This document shows, piece after piece, positions 1 to 4,131 of a DNA stretch of 5,681 nt (the first letter of the stretch is position 1; every line of letters begins with the position of its first letter). Both the position numbers and the translations under genes were made by a program. The stretch covers positions 1,505 through 7,185 of the forward strand of contig JAKADJ010000110.1 of the NCBI GenBank assembly GCA_021820645.1. The letters run 5' to 3'. The notes under the pieces are model-generated. The model was not told the DNA's origin and did no database searches. It saw only the letters and a list, made by a program, of their open reading frames with translations. The stretch is from Bacillota bacterium (lineage in GTDB: Bacteria > Bacillota_E > Sulfobacillia > Sulfobacillales > Sulfobacillaceae).

Positions 1-43
1 CGGGACGGAACGTACCCCAAGATTTATGGCATTAACGGGGGCG

Positions 44-105
44 ATAGCGCACTAACACCTGCCCTCAACCCATCGTGGGTCACCACGATGGGTTGAGGGC
101 AGGTG
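44..105 (-). other. Candidate oriT: 23-bp hairpin plus RSF1010-like nic core
   Basis: Positions 56-78 and 83-105 are perfect reverse complements around a 4-base loop (GTCA on the plus strand). Immediately after the hairpin, reading the minus strand, come TTAGTGCG (55-48) and then CTAT. In RSF1010/R1162 the relaxase nicks after TAA(A/G)TGCG, about eight bases past an inverted repeat. Here the equivalent break would fall between 48 and 47, the same distance from the repeat. MOBV origins use a related TAGTGTG core. The stem is longer than in RSF1010, and the relaxase here is not of the MobA/MobL type, so the match is suggestive only. The other reading is a bidirectional terminator for the 61-aa gene, but neither strand has a T-run after the stem. 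Confidence 0.45.
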
Positions 106-172
106 CTTCATCACGGACCCGTCCGATTGCGTTTCCAACCCACGAGGCATGCAAAACCGTTGCGCACGGAGT

Positions 173-200
173 GGCCATCCCAACCTGGGTCGGGATGGCC
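173..200. repeat. 9-bp inverted repeat, 10-base loop
   Basis: GGCCATCCC (173-181) pairs with GGGATGGCC (192-200). It is perfect, GC-rich and has no following T-run on either strand. It lies between the oriT-like hairpin and the last small gene. It could be a protein site or part of the transfer origin; no function can be assigned from sequence alone. Confidence 0.5.
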
Positions 201-280
201 GAAGAGGGCGGCTTGGGCTAAAAAACGGGAGAATCCAACCTCAGATTGCACATAGCCACAAGAATTAGCGAAAGCGTTTT

Positions 281-299
281 TACAGGTAACTAACCTGTA
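281..299. repeat. 7-bp inverted repeat just past the 61-aa gene
   Basis: TACAGGT (281-287) and ACCTGTA (293-299) form a stem with a 5-base loop, three bases beyond the TAG stop at 302-304. On the minus strand the stem is followed by AAAAACG, not by Ts, so it is not a standard intrinsic terminator. On the plus strand a T5 run (276-280) precedes the stem, which also does not fit. It may protect the 3' end of the transcript or bind protein. Confidence 0.4.
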
Positions 300-301
300 G
301 T

Positions 302-487
302 CTAAGGCCGTCCGTGATAGCCTTCCAGCTTGCGTAACACATCCTGCGTCGCATCCAGCCCGTACTGTTGCCGATAGACCGCCAGGAGTTGATGCAACGC
401 ATGCTCCAACAGAAACTCTTTCGATTCCTCGCCTTTCCCCGTCACCACAATGCGCGCCCAATCACTCTCGCGAACGATTTGCGCCAT
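302..487 (-). CDS. 61-aa hypothetical protein, coupled to the RHH gene
   Basis: I do not recognise this protein. It is small and soluble, with a short hydrophobic strand (ARIVVTG, about residues 11-17), then a long amphipathic helical part (about 20-55) ending in LEGYHGRP. No membrane segment or catalytic motif is visible. It is probably real: AGGAGG at 499-494 lies six bases before the ATG. The gene overlaps the end of the RHH gene by 26 bp in a different frame, which suggests coupled translation. The arrangement (DNA-binding protein first, small partner second, autoregulated promoter) resembles toxin-antitoxin or partition pairs, but nothing in this sequence matches a known toxin, so that is only a possibility. 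It could equally be a partner or accessory protein of the RHH factor. Confidence 0.65.
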   Translation of the reverse strand: MAQIVRESDWARIVVTGKGEESKEFLLEHALHQLLAVYRQQYGLDATQDVLRKLEGYHGRP

Positions 488-737
488 CTGCCGCCTCCTC
501 TTGTAACCAGCGCCGCACCGTCACCCACGCGGCTTGCTCTTCTCGGCTTAACACGGTCCCGCCATTGCGCCATAACTCGGGATCATCGGGGATCGCCCGC
601 TTCACCGCCTCGGCCACGAGGTGGACCACCGTGGTCACGACTTCGGCATTCGATTTGGCCCGCATCAGATAGGACAGATAGCTGATCTCTTCGATCACGG
701 TCGGGTCCACCCGCACGTTCAATTGTTGCGTCGCCAT
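462..737 (-). CDS. Ribbon-helix-helix DNA-binding protein (91 aa)
   Basis: The N-terminus has the ribbon-helix-helix pattern: a short strand (QQLNVRVD, about 3-10), a first helix (about 11-26), a turn at AKSN and a second helix (about 30-47). RHH proteins bind DNA as dimers through the paired strands and usually repress their own promoter. The C-terminal half (about 48-91) is polar and acidic, with two tryptophans, and may bind a partner. Start: ATG at 737 is chosen because AAGGGG (751-746) lies eight bases upstream; the GTG at 746 and ATG at 743 are too close to it. A promoter with a large palindrome lies directly upstream, fitting autoregulation. The gene follows mobA and is coupled to the 61-aa gene. 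Roles could include antitoxin, copy or mob-gene control, or partition. Confidence 0.75.
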   Translation of the reverse strand: MATQQLNVRVDPTVIEEISYLSYLMRAKSNAEVVTTVVHLVAEAVKRAIPDDPELWRNGGTVLSREEQAAWVTVRRWLQEEAADGANRSRE

Positions 738-754
738 TGACATCACCCCTTCGA

Positions 755-789
755 TCCTAATTGTATAGCCTTGCTAGCAATGATGTCAA
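755..789 (-). promoter_or_regulatory. Promoter of the RHH gene
   Basis: On the minus strand, TTGACA (789-784) is a perfect -35 box. It is followed after 16 bases by TATACA (767-762) as the -10 box. Transcription would start near 755, just before the AAGGGG ribosome binding site. The -35 box sits mostly in the loop of the surrounding palindrome; the spacer and -10 box lie in one arm, so a protein bound to the palindrome would cover the promoter. Confidence 0.6.
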
Positions 790-810
790 TGCTAGCAAGG
801 CTATACAATT
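759..810. promoter_or_regulatory. 21-bp perfect inverted repeat, probable RHH operator
   Basis: Positions 759-779 and 790-810 are perfect reverse complements with a 10-base centre. Each arm itself holds a smaller palindrome, TTGCTAGCAA at 771-780 and TGCTAGCA at 790-797, centred about 18 bp apart, which would suit two RHH dimers side by side. There is no T-run after the stem, which argues against a simple terminator. The site covers the promoter of the RHH gene, so autoregulation is the likely role. It could also mark the end of the mob transcript. Confidence 0.6.
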
Positions 811-815
811 GCAGT

Positions 816-840
816 GGGGCGGTCCTACCGCGACCGCCCC
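816..840 (-). terminator. GC-rich hairpin around the mobA stop codon
   Basis: Positions 816-824 and 832-840 form a perfect 9-bp, very GC-rich stem; the mobA stop codon (827-825) is in the loop. No T-run follows on the minus strand, so if it ends transcription it is not a canonical intrinsic terminator. It may only stabilise the mRNA 3' end. Confidence 0.35.
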
Positions 841-1820
841 CGATCTTCCTCGGCATCGCGGCGCTGCTCGGCTCGCGCATGTACCACATCGGGGGCCTGA
901 AACGCCTTCGTCACCGTCCGCCGCGCATAGTCCTCCGCATGACCGGGTTTCCGGCTCGTGATCTGCGGCGATCCCTGGACCAAGGCCTCCATCACCGCTT
1001 GCGCGGAATGCCCCTGCTTCGCCATCGCTTTGACAATCATCCAGTCGAGTCGGCTCCAATCCGGATTCGGATATTCGTTACGCAGAATTTGAGCCTGCCG
1101 CTGGTACTCGTCCAGCGGGGCGAGGAGGCCCCAAGCCGCCCGTTTCGGAGGCTCCCACGTAGAAATAGCCGTTAAGCGGGTGTTTTGCTCTCTACGGGCT
1201 TCTTGCGCCTCTACAAACCGCTCCGCCTGCGCGATCCATTCGCGGGCCCGCGTCATCACCTGGCCGCTCCATTCCCGCAGAAGGACAAACGGGTGCAGTC
1301 CATTGTCCAAGAGGCGTTCCGGCTTTTGGTTTGTAAATCCGGCCAACCGGCCATAATGCCGGGCATCCGTGCTATTTAGGTCTCCCCCGAACGTTTGGGC
1401 CGCGCTTCGGGCGACCAGAGTGCGGACGGCGGGGTCTACAGGGTCTCGGGAGAGCTTGAGCCACGCTTGCAAATTTCCCGGGCTGGTCTCCGTCACAATA
1501 GCGGGGTTAACACCCTGGCCTTTAAGGCGGTCAATCGCCTCGGGCTTGAGATCATCCACTAACACCAACCCGTGTTCCCCGGCAGGTTTGACGTAAATAT
1601 CGTTCCCTTGAGCGTTCATGCGCTTGAGCCATGCCGCATTCTGGAGAACTTCATCCGGGGTCCAGAGCCGATTCATCATCTTCCCCTGCTGCCCGTCCCG
1701 AATGCCAATCTCTACCCGGTCTACCCCGAAGGCTTGGAGTTGGCACTGGACGGCTTGGGTGGTACGATCACGCTCGACTTGGAGGGCAGGGTAGAGCTCA
1801 CTGGCTTGGGGGAGAGCCAT
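825..1820 (-). other. Possible separate primase product from an internal mobA start
   Basis: RSF1010 makes its RepB' primase (about 323 aa) from an internal start in the same frame as MobA. Here Met395 (ATG at 1820-1818) would give 331 aa covering the whole primase part. It has no convincing ribosome binding site (only GGA and GTGGGG nearby). Met443 has AGGGG six bases upstream (start 1673) but would cut into the primase domain. This is an inference from the RSF1010 parallel. Confidence 0.25.
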
Positions 1821-3002
1821 CCCCACAATCCGAGTGTCAGCATCGCGCCCAGAATCCCTGCGGTCACCGTCAGCGCGTAGTGTTTCCACCCCAGTCGCCA
1901 GGCGGCTTGGTTCACGGTGTCCGTCAGACCCTTGATGAAGCTGTGAGTCGCCGTGTTCAGATTCGTCGCCGCGGCGTCCATCAGCTGCGTACTGTGCTGC
2001 CACGTGTTCACGAGGTTCCGGCTCTGCGTCTGAAACTCGGCCATCTGTTGGGCGCTCTGCTCCCGCAGTTGAGCCAACGTCTCCCGCGTCTCGTCCGTTA
2101 ACGCCACCATCGCTTGGAACAACGGTTCCGCTTTGGCGGCGAATTCCTCCACGCTCTGAAACTTCTTCTGGCGCAAGGTCTCGATTTGTTGCGTCATACT
2201 CTCGATGCGCTTCGCGTTCGAGGCATCGGCTAACTGTCGCGAAATCTCGGTCTTGCTCATAGGTCACCCCTTTCTTGGCGAGTCCTACCGGGCTATACGC
2301 CTTGCCTAAGTCACTGCCCTTCATGACCGTGCCATCCAACCGATACATCAACCCCGACAGCTTCGCGCCTTGCAACTGCATCGTCGGAATCAGGTCCACG
2401 CCGACGGCTTCCAAGCGTTCGACATATTCCGATATACTGTGACACTCCTGCATGGCCGCAGTCCCTAACTTCTGTAACTGTTGCTTGATACTGGGTGCGC
2501 CAGTGCGGATGGCATATTCAATCTCGCCTTTAGTGAGAGCCTTGCGGTCGGCCACCTGGCTGGGCGCCACCGGACTCAGCCCGTAATCCCGTTCAATCTC
2601 CCGCATCAGAGCCTCTTGTCGCTTCCAGTCTTGGCTGTCACTCACGACCTCGCCGGCGAAGGTAATGCGGTTCGCCAGAATGTGAATGTGCTCATGGTCG
2701 GTGTCTGTGTGGCGGGTGATGACATACTGGTTGTCCCTAAAGCCCATGCCATCCAAATACCGATGCCCAATCGCCCGCCACTGAGCATCGGTCAGGTGTT
2801 CGCCAGGCGGCACCGACAAGGCCACATGGAGCACGGCTTTTCCGAGCGTGGGCCGTAATTGTCGGACTTCCCCAAACTCGTGTGCCATGGCACGAGGCGT
2901 CTGACCGGAGAGATTCGTCTCCAAGAGTTCACTCTTACCTGCTTGCAGGTCGTATTCCAACGCCCCGCGAAAGCCTCGACCCTTCTCCATTTTTGCGATC
3001 AT
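825..3002 (-). CDS. mobA: Relaxase-primase fusion (MobA/RepB-like, 725 aa)
   Basis: The N-terminal part (about 1-250) is a Relaxase-family nuclease. Tyr17 in GALEYDL is the likely DNA-linked tyrosine, and the metal-binding motif is RHTDTDHEHIHI (97-108) followed by N111. It would nick one strand at oriT and stay bound to its 5' end. The part from about 405 to 570 resembles the RepB primase of IncQ plasmids: NDIYVKPAGEHG, the acidic VLVDDL (Asp483, Asp484), TETSPGN (504-510) and YGRLAGFTNQKP (550-561). A linker (about 265-400) rich in D, R, G, S and E joins them and is overprinted by another gene. The tail (575-725) is helical and charged. Start: ATG at 3002 overlaps the mobC stop as ATGA, and AAGGAGG (3018-3012) is nine bases upstream; a longer frame reaching 3230 only shadows mobC. 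The total length is close to RSF1010 MobA/RepB (about 709 aa). Confidence 0.92.
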   Translation of the reverse strand: MIAKMEKGRGFRGALEYDLQAGKSELLETNLSGQTPRAMAHEFGEVRQLRPTLGKAVLHVALSVPPGEHLTDAQWRAIGHRYLDGMGFRDNQYVITRHTDTDHEHIHILANRITFAGEVVSDSQDWKRQEALMREIERDYGLSPVAPSQVADRKALTKGEIEYAIRTGAPSIKQQLQKLGTAAMQECHSISEYVERLEAVGVDLIPTMQLQGAKLSGLMYRLDGTVMKGSDLGKAYSPVGLAKKGVTYEQDRDFATVSRCLEREAHREYDATNRDLAPEEVSERGGIRRQSGTVVPSDGGVNGRDAGDVGSTAGAERPTDGRVSDAEPEPREHVAAQYAADGRRGDESEHGDSQLHQGSDGHREPSRLATGVETLRADGDRRDSGRDADTRIVGMALPQASELYPALQVERDRTTQAVQCQLQAFGVDRVEIGIRDGQQGKMMNRLWTPDEVLQNAAWLKRMNAQGNDIYVKPAGEHGLVLVDDLKPEAIDRLKGQGVNPAIVTETSPGNLQAWLKLSRDPVDPAVRTLVARSAAQTFGGDLNSTDARHYGRLAGFTNQKPERLLDNGLHPFVLLREWSGQVMTRAREWIAQAERFVEAQEARREQNTRLTAISTWEPPKRAAWGLLAPLDEYQRQAQILRNEYPNPDWSRLDWMIVKAMAKQGHSAQAVMEALVQGSPQITSRKPGHAEDYARRTVTKAFQAPDVVHARAEQRRDAEEDRGRSR
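1721..2260 (-). CDS. mobB: MobB-like membrane protein nested in mobA (179 aa)
   Basis: This frame lies wholly inside mobA, shifted by one base. It does not look like a shadow frame. It begins at ATG 2260 with AAAGGGG (2273-2267) six bases upstream. Residues about 10-80 are a heptad-like helical stretch rich in Q, E, A and K, about 85-120 is another helix, and 128-148 is a clear membrane helix (YALTVTAGILGAMLTLGLWGW). A short proline- and serine-rich tail with lysines follows. In RSF1010, mobB is likewise encoded inside mobA in another frame; MobB is membrane-associated, steadies the relaxosome and helps its contact with the type IV secretion coupling protein. I infer the same role from position, topology and size, not from recognised sequence identity. 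The overlapped part of MobA is its low-complexity linker, which can tolerate the constraint. Confidence 0.78.
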   Translation of the reverse strand: MSKTEISRQLADASNAKRIESMTQQIETLRQKKFQSVEEFAAKAEPLFQAMVALTDETRETLAQLREQSAQQMAEFQTQSRNLVNTWQHSTQLMDAAATNLNTATHSFIKGLTDTVNQAAWRLGWKHYALTVTAGILGAMLTLGLWGWLSPKPVSSTLPSKSSVIVPPKPSSANSKPSG

Positions 3003-3352
3003 GCGTCCTCGCCTCCTTGACCAAGTAGGGCCAACCGCAACCGCCGCACGTCCTCCGCAAGATGGGCAATCATGTCCTCGTTGATGGTGACCGAGCGGCC
3101 TTCGTGGGCCAACTTCACCAATTGGTTCAAATTCGCGCTGAGCCGCGCCAGTTTGCCGTATTCCTCGATGTTGATGGCCGGGGCGGGAAGCGACGGCAAG
3201 CGACGTTTGAGCGCAGCATCCCGCAACCATTGCGCCGGGGTGATGTGCAAGGCCTCCGCCTTCTCCCGCAAAGCCGCATATTCGGCGTCGGTCACACGCA
3301 CGCCAATGGTCGTACCCCGGACGTTGGCCGGGTCCCCTTTGGGACGGGCCAT
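2999..3352 (-). CDS. mobC: MobC-like relaxosome accessory protein (117 aa)
   Basis: The protein has an N-terminal RHH-like part (TTIGVRVTDAEYAALREKAE, about 14-33, then ITPAQWLRDAALKR) and a C-terminal MobC-type segment (YGKLARLSANLNQLVKLAHEG, about 68-88). Proteins of this family bind oriT DNA near nic and help the relaxase open the strands. Start: ATG at 3352 has AAGGAGG (3365-3359) six bases upstream; an in-frame extension to 3412 would read through the hairpin repeat and is unlikely. The TGA stop (3001-2999) overlaps the mobA ATG as ATGA, a tight translational coupling. The ribosome binding site sits on the edge of a ~40-bp inverted repeat, so the leader mRNA can form a GC-rich hairpin right before it, which could dampen translation. 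Confidence 0.87.
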   Translation of the reverse strand: MARPKGDPANVRGTTIGVRVTDAEYAALREKAEALHITPAQWLRDAALKRRLPSLPAPAINIEEYGKLARLSANLNQLVKLAHEGRSVTINEDMIAHLAEDVRRLRLALLGQGGEDA

Positions 3353-3361
3353 GCTCTCCCT

Positions 3362-3401
3362 CCTTTCCCCCAGCCCGACAGGGCTCAGGGGGGTGTGTAA
3401 A
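3362..3401 (+). repeat. Hairpin repeat copy 1 (ssi-like)
   Basis: This 40-base element has a near-identical inverted copy at 3816-3854, with two mismatches and one indel. It folds as AGCCC (3372-3376) with GGGCT (3381-3385), extended by CCCCC (3367-3371) with GGGGG (3388-3392) across a 2-base bulge, followed by a single-stranded TGTGTAAA tail. A conserved hairpin with a 3' tail, present once per strand and facing its partner, is the layout of ssiA and ssiB of RSF1010. One end overlaps the mobC ribosome binding site. Confidence 0.6.
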
Positions 3402-3428
3402 AAATGCGTCATGAATGCACCAATCTCC

Positions 3429-3499
3429 GGATGCTCAGGGACTACGAGTGGTAACGAGAGACCGAGCCGACAGGCGAAGGTCGGTAGGCCCGAGCATCC
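3429..3499. repeat. Nested inverted repeat upstream of mobC
   Basis: GGATGCTC (3429-3436) pairs with GAGCATCC (3492-3499), continued by GGG/CCC across a one-base bulge. Inside lies a smaller stem, CCGAC (3467-3471) with GTCGG (3480-3484). The 71-bp unit can form a branched structure in single-stranded DNA or RNA. It could be part of the origin, a MobC site or a structured leader. Confidence 0.4.
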
Positions 3500-3515
3500 A
3501 CCATGGCCGCAGCAT

Positions 3516-3537
3516 GTCCAAGCGGTAGCGCGGACTG
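3516..3537 (+). repeat. 22-bp perfect inverted repeat, left arm
   Basis: This 22-bp sequence, beginning GTCCAAGCGG and ending GCGCGGACTG, recurs exactly as its reverse complement at 3754-3775, 216 bp away. The core GCGCGGAC also appears once more between them, at 3701-3708. A chance perfect match of this length is very unlikely. It is probably a binding site or a recombination or origin boundary. Confidence 0.7.
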
Positions 3538-3550
3538 CTCGGCCACGATC

Positions 3551-3611
3551 CCGGTGCCGGCCTCCCTTCGGTCGGCTGGCACCGGGGCGGGGTTCGGGGG
3601 TGCAACCCCCG
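3551..3611. repeat. Two adjacent GC-rich hairpins
   Basis: The first stem pairs 3551-3562 with 3574-3585 (12 pairs, one a G-T wobble) around an 11-base loop. The second pairs 3595-3601 with 3605-3611 (7 pairs) around a 3-base loop. Neither has a following T-run. They sit between the arms of the 22-bp repeat and form the most GC-rich part of this region. Confidence 0.55.
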
Positions 3612-3753
3612 GCAAGTCTGTTTGAGCGCTAGCGATAACATGGCTTGCTCCTAACCCACTAACTCCAAAAATAAACGTTCTGCAAAAAGAAGGCAAGCCT
3701 GCGCGGACGGATTCTCCGGAAGACTGGCGCAAAAGGAAAGATTCCCCCGCCCT

Positions 3754-3775
3754 CAGTCCGCGCTACCGCTTGGAC
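3754..3775 (-). repeat. 22-bp perfect inverted repeat, right arm
   Basis: This is the exact reverse complement of 3516-3537. On the plus strand it begins CAGTCCGCGC and ends CCGCTTGGAC. The flanks of the two arms do not match, so the repeat ends sharply at 22 bp, as expected for a selected site rather than the remains of a longer duplication. Confidence 0.7.
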
Positions 3776-3810
3776 GTGAGGTGAGAAAGTTACTACGCAT
3801 TCGATTACCA

Positions 3811-3862
3811 AAAGATTTACACACCCCCCTAAGCCCTTCGGGCTCGGGGAAAGGGGGGTGTG
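3811..3862 (-). terminator. Hairpin after the 85-aa gene, possible terminator
   Basis: Positions 3820-3830 and 3852-3862 form a perfect 11-bp stem (CACACCCCCCT with its complement), with a smaller AGCCC/GGGCT stem inside. It lies 11 bases past the TAA stop (3875-3873). On the minus strand the stem runs on to TAAATCTTTT, a weak T-tract. It may end the rep transcript, but the same sequence is also copy 2 of the inverted repeat, so the role may be double. Confidence 0.5.
3816..3854 (-). repeat. Hairpin repeat copy 2 (ssi-like)
   Basis: Reading the minus strand, this is the partner of 3362-3401: the same AGCCC/GGGCT core stem (loop GAA), the same six-G run and the same TGTGTAAA tail. Both copies point their tails towards the middle of the region. 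It overlaps the larger hairpin that follows the 85-aa gene. Confidence 0.6.
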
Positions 3863-3872
3863 CTATTGTTTC

Positions 3873-4130
3873 TTAGATCCATTGATCTGGGTCCGCAAGA
3901 ATCTGTTCCCACGCAGTATCCACTAGACGCTTAGCTTGATTCTCGGGAGCGAGAAAATTGTCCGGACCATAATAAGGCCGTTTGCGTTTCCCCTTTTTTT
4001 GTTGTTGAGTTGCATCAATGACACTAGTAAGTTGTTGAGTAAGCTCTTGCTTAGCACGTTCGGTATCTCCACGATACTCAAGCAACTTTCTCGCTAATGC
4101 CCGTGTAATTCGTGTTTGCATGTCATCCAT
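3873..4130 (-). CDS. 85-aa basic protein coupled to the ATPase gene
   Basis: I do not recognise this protein. It is predicted to be a helical N-terminus (about 5-42, with many Arg, Glu and Gln), then a strongly basic patch (QQQKKGKRKRPYYG, about 42-55) and a short C-terminal helix ending DPDQWI. No membrane segment is seen. The ATG at 4130 lies one base after the stop of the ATPase gene, with AAGGAG (4143-4138) seven bases upstream, so the two are very likely one operon with coupled translation. The basic patch suggests nucleic-acid binding. Given the neighbour, it may be a replication accessory or copy-control protein; that is inference. Confidence 0.7.
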   Translation of the reverse strand: MDDMQTRITRALARKLLEYRGDTERAKQELTQQLTSVIDATQQQKKGKRKRPYYGPDNFLAPENQAKRLVDTAWEQILADPDQWI

Positions 4131-4131
4131 G

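Larger units (their letters stand above)
1..301. other. Gene-free region with three hairpins; transfer-origin candidate
   Basis: No credible gene lies here. The stretch contains a 23-bp hairpin (56-105), a 9-bp hairpin (173-200) and a 7-bp hairpin (281-299) just past the stop of the last small gene. The one open frame that crosses it on the minus strand is cysteine- and glycine-rich, has no good ribosome binding site and runs through the structured DNA, so I do not accept it. Clustered hairpins next to mobilization genes are typical of oriT regions; the specific oriT proposal is given as its own entry. If the plasmid is circular this region joins the rep promoter region at the other end of the window. 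Confidence 0.6.
3353..3872. other. Gene-free, highly structured region; replication origin candidate
   Basis: These 520 bp hold no gene I can support. They are bounded by two inverted copies of a ~40-bp hairpin repeat, contain a perfect 22-bp inverted repeat pair (3516-3537, 3754-3775), a stretch of GC-rich hairpins (3551-3611) and an A/T-rich stretch (about 3655-3692). Short frames here are rich in Pro, Arg and Ser and read through the hairpins. In IncQ plasmids, oriV combines an AT-rich part with two opposed hairpins where the RepB primase starts synthesis; the presence of a RepB-like primase in this window makes the same role likely here. I could not find clear tandem iterons. A second transfer-origin function is possible because it lies before mobC. 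Confidence 0.45.

Noticed and set aside
338..347. CATCCTG match to the IncP-type nic core
   Set aside because: It lies inside the coding part of the 61-aa gene without an adjacent inverted repeat, so a chance match is more likely.
111..461. Minus-strand 116-aa frame
   Set aside because: Overlaps the well-supported 61-aa gene in another frame, crosses two hairpins and is cysteine- and glycine-rich with no ribosome binding site.
757..2101. Plus- and minus-strand frames over the 3' half of mobA other than the nested 179-aa gene
   Set aside because: None has both a ribosome binding site and a plausible protein composition; they are shadows of mobA.
2481..3632. Plus-strand frames opposite mobA and mobC (125, 112 and 186 aa)
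   Set aside because: They lie antisense to strongly supported genes and reflect the GC-rich codon pattern of the real frames.
3435..3641. Minus-strand 68-aa frame with GGAG six bases before its ATG
   Set aside because: It reads straight through the GC-rich hairpins and the 22-bp repeat arm, and the product is Pro/Arg/Ser-rich with no pattern of a folded protein. The ribosome binding site is the only point in its favour.
3442..3732. Minus-strand 96-aa frame in the same structured region
   Set aside because: No ribosome binding site, and it overlaps the inverted repeats; composition is that of untranslated GC-rich DNA.
3362..3854. Inverted repeats as the terminal repeats of an insertion sequence
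   Set aside because: The ~450 bp between them carry no transposase and there is no target duplication visible; the hairpin form of each copy fits a priming or termination site better.
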